From: an uncultured Bacteroidota bacterium
Lineage (GTDB): Bacteria > Bacteroidota > Bacteroidia > Bacteroidales > P3
NCBI GenBank assembly: GCA_902800395.1
Contig: CADCEC010000002.1
Location: 176,492 to 240,491, forward strand
DNA length: 64,000 nucleotides
Direction: 5' to 3'
Part shown: positions 16,630 to 23,856 of the stretch, piece by piece
Layout of the letters: each line of letters opens with the position of its first letter
Position numbering within the stretch: position 1 is the stretch's first letter
Translations under genes and position numbers: made by a program
The notes under the pieces: generated by a model
Databases searched by the model: none
What the model was told of the DNA's origin: nothing
Seen by the model: only the letters and a program-made list of their open reading frames with translations

Positions 16630-19029
16630 ATGAAGAAATTAACCTTATCACTCCTCGCGCTTGCAACGCCATTTTTGGCCTCTGCAAGCGAAGCGAACCT
16701 CAAGATGCCAGAGAATTTCTCCGACGATCCACAAACTTCCATCCTCTATTGGGGCTTCGCCGTCGTCGTCCTCGGACTTCTCTTCGGATTCTGGCAGTTC
16801 AGCAAAATCCGCAAACTACGTGCCCACAAGTCGATGCTTGAAATTGGCAACGTCATCTTCAAGACCTGTTCGACCTACCTGAAGCAGCAGGGCAAGTTCC
16901 TCTTCTTCCTGTTCCTCATCATTGGTGCCGCTATCGCACTTTATTTCGGTGCTCTCGAAGGAAAAGCTTTTGGCGATGTGCTGCTCATCCTCTCCTGGAC
17001 AGTCATCGGTATCCTGGGTTCCTACGGTGTCGCTTGGTTCGGTGTCCGCATGAACACCTACGCCAATGCCCGCATGGCTTTCGCCAGCTTGCGCCGTCGT
17101 CCCCTCGACCTGCTGAATATCCCGCTGCGTGCCGGTATGTCTATCGGTATTGTGCTCATCTGCATCGAGCTGGTGCTGATGCTCGTCATCCTGCTCCTCA
17201 TGCCCGGTGACCTTGCCGGCAGCTGCTTCATCGGCTTTGCCATCGGCGAATCGCTCGGTGCTTCCGCCCTCCGTATCGCTGGTGGTATCTTCACCAAGAT
17301 TGCCGACATCGGAAGCGACCTGATGAAGGTGGTCTTCAAAATCGGTGAGGACGATCCCCGCAACCCCGGTGTCATTGCCGACTGCACTGGCGACAACGCT
17401 GGCGACAGCATTGGACCCACCGCTGACGGCTTCGAGACCTACGGCGTCACCGGCGTGGCCCTCGTCTCTTTCATCCTCGTGGCTGTCCCCGAGGAATACC
17501 GCATTCCCATGCTCGTATGGATTTTCGTCATGCGTATCCTCGGCATCGTGGCCTCCGTCCTCGCGTACTATATTAATAGCGCCCTCTCCACCTCCAAATA
17601 CAAGAATGCCGACGACCTCGACTTCGAGAAACCGCTCACCTCGCTGGTGTGGATCACCTCTATCCTCTCCATCGTCGGAACCTTCTGCGCCTCCTACTTC
17701 ATGCTCCACGAGGCCCTTCCCGGCAACGCCTGGTTGGCTCTCGCCACCATCATCTCCTGCGGCACCCTCGGCGCAGCCCTCATCCCCGAACTTACCAAGA
17801 TCTTTACCTCGCCCAAGTCGAAGCATGTCGACGAGGTGGTCTCCGCTTCCAAGCAGGGCGGCGCCTCGCTGAATATCCTCTCTGGCCTCGTGTCCGGCAA
17901 CTTCTCCGGCTTCTGGACGGGTCTCGTCTTCTTCGTCCTGATGCTCGCCTCCTACTTCGCCTGCGAAGGCTTCGGTCTCACCGCCATCCTGCCCGTCTAT
18001 CCCGCCATCTTCGCCTTCGGCCTCGTGGCCTTCGGCATGCTGGGCATGGGCCCCGTCACCATCGCTGTCGACTCCTACGGTCCTGTGACCGATAACGCCC
18101 AGAGCGTCTACGAGCTCTCCCTCATCGAAGATGATATCGAGAAGACCACCAAGGAGGTGGAAAGCGAATTCGGCTTCAAGCCCGACTTCGAGAAAGCAAA
18201 ATACTACCTCGAGGCCAACGATGGTGCCGGCAACACCTTCAAAGCCACCTCGAAGCCCGTACTTATCGGCACCGCCGTTGTGGGTGCCACCACCATGATT
18301 TTCTCCCTCATCGTGATGATTAAGGACGAACTCGGCATCCAGCCCGAGGCCATCCTCAACCTCCTCAACCCCTACTCCATCCTCGGATTCATCCTCGGCG
18401 GCTGCGTCATCTACTGGTTCACCGGCGCCTCCATGCAGGCCGTCACCACGGGTGCCAACCGCGCTGTGGAGTACATCAAGGACAACATCAAACTTGACGC
18501 CAACGCCCCCAAGAAGGCCGACACCGAGAAGAGCCAGGAAGTGGTCAAGATTTGCACCAACTACGCTCAGAAAGGCATGATCAACATCTTCATCGCCATC
18601 TTCTGCTTCGCCCTGGGCTTCGCCTGCATCTCCTCGCCCGAGAGCATCGGTGGCAACAACGCCATCTGCCTCTTCATCTCCTACCTTATCTCCATCGCCG
18701 TCTTCGGCCTCTTCCAAGCCATGTTCATGGCTAACGCCGGCGGCGCTTGGGACAACGCCAAGAAGGTGGTAGAGGTGGACCTCAAGGCTAAGGGTACCGA
18801 CCTCCACGACGCTTCCGTGGTGGGCGACACCGTCGGCGATCCCTTCAAGGACACCTCCTCGGTGGCTCTGAACCCCATCATCAAGTTCACCACCCTCTTC
18901 GGAGTCCTCGCCATGGAGATTGCCATCAGCGCCAGCTTCCAGGCTGCCGCCCCCTATGTCGGCATCGGCTTCCTCCTCATCGCCCTCTACTTCGTCTACC
19001 GCTCGTTCTACAAGATGAGAATCAAATAA
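16630..19029 (+). CDS. hppA: Membrane-bound ion-translocating pyrophosphatase
   Basis: This 799-residue polytopic inner-membrane enzyme couples PPi hydrolysis to H+ (or Na+) export. The catalytic core reads DIGSDLMKVVFKI, EDDPRNPGVIADCTGDNAGD and SIGPTADGFE at about 232-270. The position that decides K+ dependence is Lys538 (GNTFKAT); Lys there is the K+-independent state in characterised families. The core differs from the usual NVGDNVGD form and fits the divergent Bacteroidota/Chlorobi subgroup. The N-terminus looks like a cleavable signal or first helix (residues 1-20). The stop codon is the first unit of a heptamer array, and a strong terminator follows. Confidence 0.95.
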   Translation: MKKLTLSLLALATPFLASASEANLKMPENFSDDPQTSILYWGFAVVVLGLLFGFWQFSKIRKLRAHKSMLEIGNVIFKTCSTYLKQQGKFLFFLFLIIGAAIALYFGALEGKAFGDVLLILSWTVIGILGSYGVAWFGVRMNTYANARMAFASLRRRPLDLLNIPLRAGMSIGIVLICIELVLMLVILLLMPGDLAGSCFIGFAIGESLGASALRIAGGIFTKIADIGSDLMKVVFKIGEDDPRNPGVIADCTGDNAGDSIGPTADGFETYGVTGVALVSFILVAVPEEYRIPMLVWIFVMRILGIVASVLAYYINSALSTSKYKNADDLDFEKPLTSLVWITSILSIVGTFCASYFMLHEALPGNAWLALATIISCGTLGAALIPELTKIFTSPKSKHVDEVVSASKQGGASLNILSGLVSGNFSGFWTGLVFFVLMLASYFACEGFGLTAILPVYPAIFAFGLVAFGMLGMGPVTIAVDSYGPVTDNAQSVYELSLIEDDIEKTTKEVESEFGFKPDFEKAKYYLEANDGAGNTFKATSKPVLIGTAVVGATTMIFSLIVMIKDELGIQPEAILNLLNPYSILGFILGGCVIYWFTGASMQAVTTGANRAVEYIKDNIKLDANAPKKADTEKSQEVVKICTNYAQKGMINIFIAIFCFALGFACISSPESIGGNNAICLFISYLISIAVFGLFQAMFMANAGGAWDNAKKVVEVDLKAKGTDLHDASVVGDTVGDPFKDTSSVALNPIIKFTTLFGVLAMEIAISASFQAAAPYVGIGFLLIALYFVYRSFYKMRIK

Positions 19030-19061
19030 TAGTTAATAGTTAATAGATAATAGATAATAGT
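19027..19061. repeat. Heptamer array (TAATAGT family) starting at the hppA stop codon
   Basis: Units taatagt, taatagt, taataga, taataga and taatagt. The TAA of the first unit is the hppA stop codon. Confidence 0.88.
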
Positions 19062-19062
19062 T

Positions 19063-19098
19063 AAATCCTCCGGTAGGTGACCCTGCCGGAGGATTTTT
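19063..19098. terminator. Bidirectional terminator between convergent genes
   Basis: A 15-bp stem (AAATCCTCCGGTAGG / CCTGCCGGAGGATTT, one G-U pair) with a 4-nt loop is flanked by A/T tracts on both sides. It serves hppA (+) and probably the T9SS cargo gene (-). Confidence 0.88.
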
Positions 19099-19101
19099 CA
19101 A

Positions 19102-19153
19102 TTCTCAATTCTCAATTCTCAACTCATAACTTTTAACTATTATCTATTAACTA
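19102..19153. repeat. Two heptamer arrays at the 3' end of the T9SS cargo gene
   Basis: Three ttctcaa units and a ctcataa are followed by ttaacta, ttatcta, ttaacta. The second block encodes the last residues (IVNR) and the stop codon of the minus-strand gene. Confidence 0.8.
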
Positions 19154-20264
19154 TCACCACCTCTCCCCTTTCTCGTCCGTCCTCGCAGGTGATGCGGAGC
19201 ACATAGGTGCCGATGGGGAGTGACCTAAGGTCAATTTTCAATTCTGAATTCTGATTTCTAAAATCTGAAATTTTATGCCCTTGCACATCGAAGACCGCCA
19301 CTGCCTTCACCCCTTGTGAAGGCAGATGGATGATGCCTGTAGTGGGATTGGGATAGATGGTGAATGACTGGGAGGTTGGGTGACTGAGTATCTGGCTGGT
19401 GCTGCTGAAGAAAGCGGTAAGGTCGAGGGTGAGCAGTTGAGCGGGATGCGTGATACCATAGGCGTCCAGGTGCTCACAGGTGAGATAATAATGGAGGCCG
19501 TCGGTGGTAGCGATACCTTCCGTCTGCCAACCAATGCCGTTGGTGAGCTCCACCCTCTGTTGCCGTCCACTGGCGAAATCGCTGCCCGAGAAGCCGTCGA
19601 AGAGGTACACAAACGGCATACAGAACAGGTTGTATCCACAGAGTACCAGTCGACCTCTTTCCGGCTGGTAGCAGGCACCTGTCACCATGCCTTCGGTGGC
19701 GATGTCGAACAGCCGTCGCGCTTCCCAGCGGCCGGGAGTCTTGGGAATGGAATAGCAACTGCCGCCTTGGGACAGCCACTGCTTGGTAAAGAGAATTAAC
19801 GCCGTATCGGTAGCCACGAACGCCTCGCAGTCGAAGTCCTGGGCGCTACTATCCGTGCGGTCGGGATAGGAGAACCAGAGAGTGTCGAAGGCAATAGCAC
19901 CCGACGCCAAAGCCGCTTTCTCCAGCCGCAGTACATGCAGGTCGTTGCGCACGCCATTGTTGTCACCCATGTCGCCGAAATAAAGGTATTCGTCATCCTG
20001 CGTCACCTCCTCTAGATCGTAGATGGAGCGTGGGAGGACGATGGAGTCGGTGATGTTACCGCTGAGGGTGTCGAGGGCGTAGAGTACAAGTGAGCCGTGG
20101 TCGTTGCAGCTCCAAAGCTTTCCGTCGAGAAAGAACAGCGTCGAAGTACCCTCCATCTCTGTCGGCAGGTCGCCCACCACCTCCGCCGTAGGACGCTCCT
20201 GCCCCTGTGCCAGCACAGGAGAGAGTATCAGCAACACCCATAATAACATCGAAGAACGTTTCAT
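19140..20264 (-). CDS. Secreted beta-propeller-like protein with T9SS type A sorting domain
   Basis: This 374-residue protein has a signal peptide (to about residue 20, AQGQ), a beta-rich region (about 25-285) with recurring WSCNDHGSL / YLYFGDMGDNNGV-type blades, and a C-terminal Por secretion tail. The tail begins FTIYPNPTTGIIHLPS and ends LPIGTYVLRITCEDG...VVIVNR, the classic type A pattern. It should be exported by the type IX system and attached to or released from the surface. No catalytic site is recognised. It has a divergent promoter shared with the repeat-protein gene at 20352. Confidence 0.85.
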   Translation of the reverse strand: MKRSSMLLWVLLILSPVLAQGQERPTAEVVGDLPTEMEGTSTLFFLDGKLWSCNDHGSLVLYALDTLSGNITDSIVLPRSIYDLEEVTQDDEYLYFGDMGDNNGVRNDLHVLRLEKAALASGAIAFDTLWFSYPDRTDSSAQDFDCEAFVATDTALILFTKQWLSQGGSCYSIPKTPGRWEARRLFDIATEGMVTGACYQPERGRLVLCGYNLFCMPFVYLFDGFSGSDFASGRQQRVELTNGIGWQTEGIATTDGLHYYLTCEHLDAYGITHPAQLLTLDLTAFFSSTSQILSHPTSQSFTIYPNPTTGIIHLPSQGVKAVAVFDVQGHKISDFRNQNSELKIDLRSLPIGTYVLRITCEDGRERGEVVIVNR

Positions 20265-20284
20265 AACCTTTGCAATTTTGGCTG

Positions 20285-20292
20285 CAAAGATA
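20285..20292 (-). promoter_or_regulatory. -7 box of the T9SS cargo gene
   Basis: The minus strand reads TATCTTTGCAG, 20 nt upstream of the ATG at 20264. Its upstream region overlaps the divergent plus-strand promoter. Confidence 0.7.
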
Positions 20293-20299
20293 CAACTTT

Positions 20300-20330
20300 T
20301 TTGTGGAATCAGATTTTATTCGTATTTTTG
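20300..20330 (+). promoter_or_regulatory. Consensus promoter of the 20-residue-repeat protein
   Basis: TTTG (20300-20303), 19 nt, then TATTTTTG (20323-20330): an ideal -33/-7 pair. The ATG at 20352 follows after a short leader. Confidence 0.82.
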
Positions 20331-20351
20331 CAGTCTCAAAACACCATCCGT

Positions 20352-20843
20352 ATGACAAAACGCATCTGTCTAATCCTCTGTCTGCTGCTGGCCGGCATGG
20401 GCCTCGCGGCTCAGAACAGCGAGGTTAGAGTTTACAAGGGGTGCTACGCCCTCAGCAGCAACCAGATACTAACCCTCAAGGGCGGCAACATCTATAGCGG
20501 TCGCTATGCCCTTAGCAGCAACCAAATCCTCAAGGTGGAGGGCGGCAACGTCTACTCAGGACACTACGCCCTCAGTAGCAACCAAGTGCTGAAAGTGGAG
20601 GGCGGCAATGTCTACAGTGGCCATTATGCTCTCAGCAGCAACCAAGTGCTGAAAATCGAGAACGGCAACGTCTACTCAGGACGCTACGCCCTTAGCAGCA
20701 ACCAGATTCTCAAGATAGTGGGCGGCAATGTCTACCTCGGCAGCTATGCCCTCAGCAGCAACCAGGTGCTGAAGATAGAAGGCCGCGTGACCCTCGCCGA
20801 GTTTGCCGCCATCTGGTATGCCTGCACCTACATTATTCCCTAA
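20352..20843 (+). CDS. Secreted protein of near-identical 20-residue repeats
   Basis: This 163-residue protein has a signal peptide (1-21, ending GLAAQ). Five complete 20-residue repeats and a sixth partial one occupy residues 32-144, each on the pattern YALSSNQVLKVEGGNVYSGH. A non-repeated tail ends VTLAEFAAIWYACTYIIP. The preferred start is the ATG at 20352; an in-frame ATG at 20301 lies inside the promoter. The alternating strand-turn pattern (NVYSG...NQxLKxEGG) suggests a small beta-propeller-like or flower-like closed repeat fold. I recognise no family with certainty. It is transcribed from a strong promoter and should be abundant in the periplasm or outside the cell. Confidence 0.8.
   Translation: MTKRICLILCLLLAGMGLAAQNSEVRVYKGCYALSSNQILTLKGGNIYSGRYALSSNQILKVEGGNVYSGHYALSSNQVLKVEGGNVYSGHYALSSNQVLKIENGNVYSGRYALSSNQILKIVGGNVYLGSYALSSNQVLKIEGRVTLAEFAAIWYACTYIIP
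20445..20783 (+). repeat. 60-bp tandem coding repeats
   Basis: Five full 60-bp units and a 39-bp partial unit encode the 20-residue repeats. Differences between copies are mostly synonymous or conservative (Val/Ile, His/Arg), suggesting selection plus recent unit exchange. Confidence 0.92.
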
Positions 20844-20866
20844 TGTGTTAATGCGTTAATGAATGG

Positions 20867-20880
20867 CTGCCATGAGGCAG
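20867..20880 (+). terminator. Weak hairpin after the repeat-protein gene
   Basis: CTGCC-ATGA-GGCAG is a 5-bp GC-rich stem 24 nt after the stop codon, followed by TTC and an A-run rather than a T-run. It may be a terminator or only an mRNA end hairpin. Confidence 0.35.
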
Positions 20881-20940
20881 TTCAAAAAAAATTATACCTC
20901 GTTACAATAAAACCGGGGTTTTTACGTAATACCTTTTGGA

Positions 20941-21003
20941 AATTAGGAATTAGGAATTAGGAATTAATAAAGTTTAAAGTTTAAAGTTTAAAGTTTAAAG
21001 GTT
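20941..21003. repeat. Two adjacent heptamer arrays
   Basis: Three aattagg units and one aattaat are followed by four aaagttt units and one aaaggtt, filling the gap before the TPR lipoprotein gene. Confidence 0.88.
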
Positions 21004-21022
21004 ATAGGTTCTTGAATAAGTA

Positions 21023-21937
21023 ATGAATAGATATAGATATATTTTTTTGCTGGTTTTTGCGTTGGCGGTGGGGTGTCAGGGAAATGACAGCTCGCTGCTG
21101 ATTACCGACGATATGTCGGACAGCGCAAAACTGGAGACCCTCGACCGGCAGCTGGAGAAGGAGCCTGACGACCTCCAGGCACATTTCCTCCGCGCCCAAG
21201 TGCTCTTCCACATGGGGCGCAACAGTGAGGCTATGATGGATATCGATAAGTCCCTCAAGGGCGAGCCCGACAATGTGGATTTCCTGCTCCTCAAGGGCGA
21301 CATCTGCCTGAAGAACGGCAATATGGCCGACTGCTACAAGGTGTTGCAGCACGCCGAGGAGGTGGCACCCGACAACCAGGAGGTGCTGCTGAAGATGGGC
21401 GAGATTACCTTCGACAGCAAGGACTACGACCGCTCGCTGGAGTACCTCTCCAAAGTCACCGCCAAGGATGAGAACAACCGTGCGGCGCTCTTCATGAAGG
21501 GTTATATCTATAAGGAGAAGGGCGACACGGCCAGTGCCGTGCAGTTCTTCCGCCGCGTCTGCGACAAATACCCCGACTATGCGCTGGCCTTCGAGGAACT
21601 CGGTGTACTCTATGCCAGCCGAAACGAGAACATGGCGCTGGAATACCTCAACACCGCCGCCAAACTCGACCCCTCGAACACCAACACCCTCTACGCTCTG
21701 GCGATGTTCTACCAGGACCGCGAGGACTTCGATAACGCCGAAGCCCTTTACCACCAGATTCTCGATCTCAACGAACGCTCCGCCGACGCCTGGCATAACC
21801 TGGGATGGATAGAGCTGACACACTACCACGACTATGACCGCGCCATCGAATACTTCGACAAAGCGCTCGCTATCGACCCGCAGATGGAGAACGCCATCAT
21901 CAACCGCCAGCTGGCGATTAAGGAAAGTGGAAAGTGA
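21023..21937 (+). CDS. TPR lipoprotein
   Basis: This 304-residue protein has a lipoprotein signal peptide (LAVGC, lipidated Cys18) and seven or so tetratricopeptide repeats from about residue 38 to the end, with classic A-x-x-x-LG-x-x-Y and P-x-x-x-x-A spacing (DNVDFLLLKGDICLKNGN, YALAFEELGVLYASR, ADAWHNLGWIELTH). TPR lipoproteins of this type serve as scaffolds in outer-membrane assembly or secretion; no partner can be named. The last codons (ESGK and stop) are encoded by two ggaaagt heptamers. pyrB follows after about 100 nt of repeat-rich DNA. Confidence 0.85.
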   Translation: MNRYRYIFLLVFALAVGCQGNDSSLLITDDMSDSAKLETLDRQLEKEPDDLQAHFLRAQVLFHMGRNSEAMMDIDKSLKGEPDNVDFLLLKGDICLKNGNMADCYKVLQHAEEVAPDNQEVLLKMGEITFDSKDYDRSLEYLSKVTAKDENNRAALFMKGYIYKEKGDTASAVQFFRRVCDKYPDYALAFEELGVLYASRNENMALEYLNTAAKLDPSNTNTLYALAMFYQDREDFDNAEALYHQILDLNERSADAWHNLGWIELTHYHDYDRAIEYFDKALAIDPQMENAIINRQLAIKESGK

Positions 21938-21988
21938 AGAGAAATGAGAAATAGGTTAAAGTTTAAAGTTTAAAGTTTAAGGTTTAAA
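21922..21988. repeat. Heptamer arrays overlapping a gene end
   Basis: Two ggaaagt units (21922-21935) encode the C-terminus of the TPR lipoprotein and lead into its TGA stop codon. Five units of the gtttaaa family (21954-21988) follow before pyrB. Confidence 0.82.
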
Positions 21989-22042
21989 GGTTATGAGAAA
22001 GGAGAAATGAGAATGATAAACAAACAAAACACAACATATATC

Positions 22043-22960
22043 ATGAGTAATTTAAAAGGACGCAACCTGATTTCCATCACCGATTTCTCTAAGGAGGAGT
22101 ATATCCAGGTGCTGGACATCGCCGAAGGATTCGAGAAGAATCCGAAACAGAAAATCCTCAGCGACAAGGTGGTCGCCACGCTCTTCTTCGAGCCCTCCAC
22201 GCGTACGCGCTTGAGCTTCGAGAGTGCCGCCAACCAGCTTGGCGCCCGCATCATCGGCTTCTCCGACCCGGGTGGCACCAGCGTCCAGAAAGGCGAGAGC
22301 CTGCACGACACCATCGTGATGGTCTCCTCCTACAGCGACCTCATCGTGATGCGCAACCCCAAGGAGGGCTCGTCGCGCTACGCCAGCGAGGTGGCCTCGG
22401 TGCCCGTCATCAATGCCGGCGACGGCGCCAACCAGCACCCGACCCAGTGCATGCTCGACCTCTACAGCATTCGCAAGACCCAAGGGACGTTGGATAACCT
22501 GCAGATTGCTATGGTAGGCGACCTGAAGTACGGCCGCACTGTCCACAGCCTCGTCCAGGCCATGTGCAACTTCAACGCCACCTTCCACCTTGTCTCGCCC
22601 CAGGAGCTCAAGCTCCCCAGCAGCGTGAAGATGAGCATCAAGGACGCTGGTCTCCGCTACTACCAGTACACCGACCTGCGCGATATCATCCCCACGGCCG
22701 ACATCATCTACATGACCCGCGTGCAGCGCGAGCGCTTCCCGGACCCCATGGAGTACGAGCGCGTGAAAGACAGTTGCATCCTCACGGCCGACATGCTGAA
22801 GGGCTGCAAGGAGAATATGCGCATCCTCCATCCCCTGCCCCGCGTCAACGAAATCACCACAGATGTCGACAGCACGCCCTACGCCTACTACTTCCAGCAG
22901 GCCCAAAACGGCGTCTACGTCCGTCAGGCTCTAATGGCCGCGATATTGGGAGTGAGATAA
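22043..22960 (+). CDS. pyrB: Aspartate carbamoyltransferase catalytic subunit
   Basis: This 305-residue enzyme joins carbamoyl phosphate and aspartate, the first committed pyrimidine step. It has the carbamoyl-phosphate motif FFEPSTRTRLSFE near 50-62, GDGANQHPTQ and the C-terminal HPLPRVNEI aspartate-binding loop. The ATG at 22043 (MSNLKGRNLISI) is preferred to an in-frame ATG at 22007 that adds a non-conserved 12-residue tail. pyrI follows 30 nt downstream, so the two form the class-B holoenzyme. The stop codon is the start of a TAATAGW heptamer array. Confidence 0.96.
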   Translation: MSNLKGRNLISITDFSKEEYIQVLDIAEGFEKNPKQKILSDKVVATLFFEPSTRTRLSFESAANQLGARIIGFSDPGGTSVQKGESLHDTIVMVSSYSDLIVMRNPKEGSSRYASEVASVPVINAGDGANQHPTQCMLDLYSIRKTQGTLDNLQIAMVGDLKYGRTVHSLVQAMCNFNATFHLVSPQELKLPSSVKMSIKDAGLRYYQYTDLRDIIPTADIIYMTRVQRERFPDPMEYERVKDSCILTADMLKGCKENMRILHPLPRVNEITTDVDSTPYAYYFQQAQNGVYVRQALMAAILGVR

Positions 22961-22985
22961 TAGATAATAGTTAATAGATAATAGT
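22958..22985. repeat. Heptamer array between pyrB and pyrI
   Basis: Units taataga, taatagt, taataga and taatagt. The first TAA is the pyrB stop codon. Confidence 0.88.
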
Positions 22986-22990
22986 TAACA

Positions 22991-23452
22991 ATGGAAACCA
23001 AGAAAGAAATGGTGGTCAGCGCCATCGAGAACGGCACCGTCATCGACCACATCCCTACCGAGAGCGTTTATCAGGTCATCCGCATTCTGGGCCTGGAGAA
23101 ATATAAAGACGAAGTCCTTATTGGCAACTACCTCAACAGCAGTAAACTGGGCAAAAAGGGCATCGTGAAAATCAAGAACAAACACTTCACCAAGGAGGAA
23201 ATCAGCAAGATAGCCCTCGTGGCTCCCTTCGCCTCCATCATCAATATCGAGGACTACAAGGTAGTCGACAAATTCCGCGCTGAAATTCCCGACACCATCG
23301 AGCACTTCGTAAAATGCGCTAACCCCAAGTGCATCACCAACGCCGAAGTGGTGCCCACGAAGTTCTACGTGGTCGACAAGGAGAATCTCAAGCTCCGCTG
23401 CCACTACTGCGAGAAGTTCACCACGAAGGAGACGATGAAATTCAGTGAATAG
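22991..23452 (+). CDS. pyrI: Aspartate carbamoyltransferase regulatory subunit
   Basis: This 153-residue regulatory chain binds CTP/ATP and zinc and assembles with PyrB. The N-terminal allosteric domain (about 8-100) carries the conserved ENGTVIDHIP and LGLEKYKDEVLIG segments. The C-terminal zinc domain has Cys pairs CANPKC and CHYC. It is co-directional with pyrB and separated only by a heptamer array. Confidence 0.97.
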   Translation: METKKEMVVSAIENGTVIDHIPTESVYQVIRILGLEKYKDEVLIGNYLNSSKLGKKGIVKIKNKHFTKEEISKIALVAPFASIINIEDYKVVDKFRAEIPDTIEHFVKCANPKCITNAEVVPTKFYVVDKENLKLRCHYCEKFTTKETMKFSE

Positions 23453-23469
23453 ATAAATAAATAGTTTAG

Positions 23470-23853
23470 ATGAAACGATACTATATCGCGCTCTCCATTG
23501 TGACGGCGATGCTGCTGGGGGTAGCGCTGGGGGTGTTGGCGTTCGCCAAAGAGCAGTTCCACCTCATCATGGCACTCCTACCCTTCTACTTCGCCCTCAT
23601 CACGGGCGTGCAGCACTGGGTAGTGGTGAAAAGCATGAAGAAATCGCCCCGCCAGTTCGTACAGTACTTCCTCGGTGCCACAGTAGCGGTGCTGTTCATC
23701 CACCTTGTGGTATTGGCTTCCTACCTCTTCACGCACACCGACCAGGCGAAGAGTTTTACCCTAGCTTTCTGCATCGGCTTCGCCACCATGCTGGTCTTCG
23801 AGACCGTGGCGCTGATACTCTTTGTCAAACGTCAACGGAAAAACCAATCCTAA
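23470..23853 (+). CDS. Small four-helix membrane protein, function unknown
   Basis: This 127-residue protein has four predicted membrane helices (about 6-26, 32-48, 66-88 and 96-117) and a basic C-terminus (KRQRKNQS). It starts 17 nt after pyrI and is probably cotranscribed with pyrBI. Similar short tetraspan proteins occur in Bacteroidota without assigned function, and no motif points to a role. It ends 3 nt from the convergent M16-family gene. Confidence 0.7.
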   Translation: MKRYYIALSIVTAMLLGVALGVLAFAKEQFHLIMALLPFYFALITGVQHWVVVKSMKKSPRQFVQYFLGATVAVLFIHLVVLASYLFTHTDQAKSFTLAFCIGFATMLVFETVALILFVKRQRKNQS

Positions 23854-23856
23854 AGT

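Noticed and set aside
15846-16742. N-terminally extended 298-residue PyrE
   Set aside because: The extension covers the divergent promoters and a T-rich region and is not found in PyrE proteins.
16816-18807. 663-residue minus-strand ORF opposite hppA
   Set aside because: Extremely Gly/Glu/Asp/His-rich without any motif; hppA is a certain gene on the plus strand with intact catalytic motifs.
20445-20783. CRISPR-like array
   Set aside because: The 60-bp units are contiguous, without spacers, and encode a continuous signal-peptide-bearing protein.
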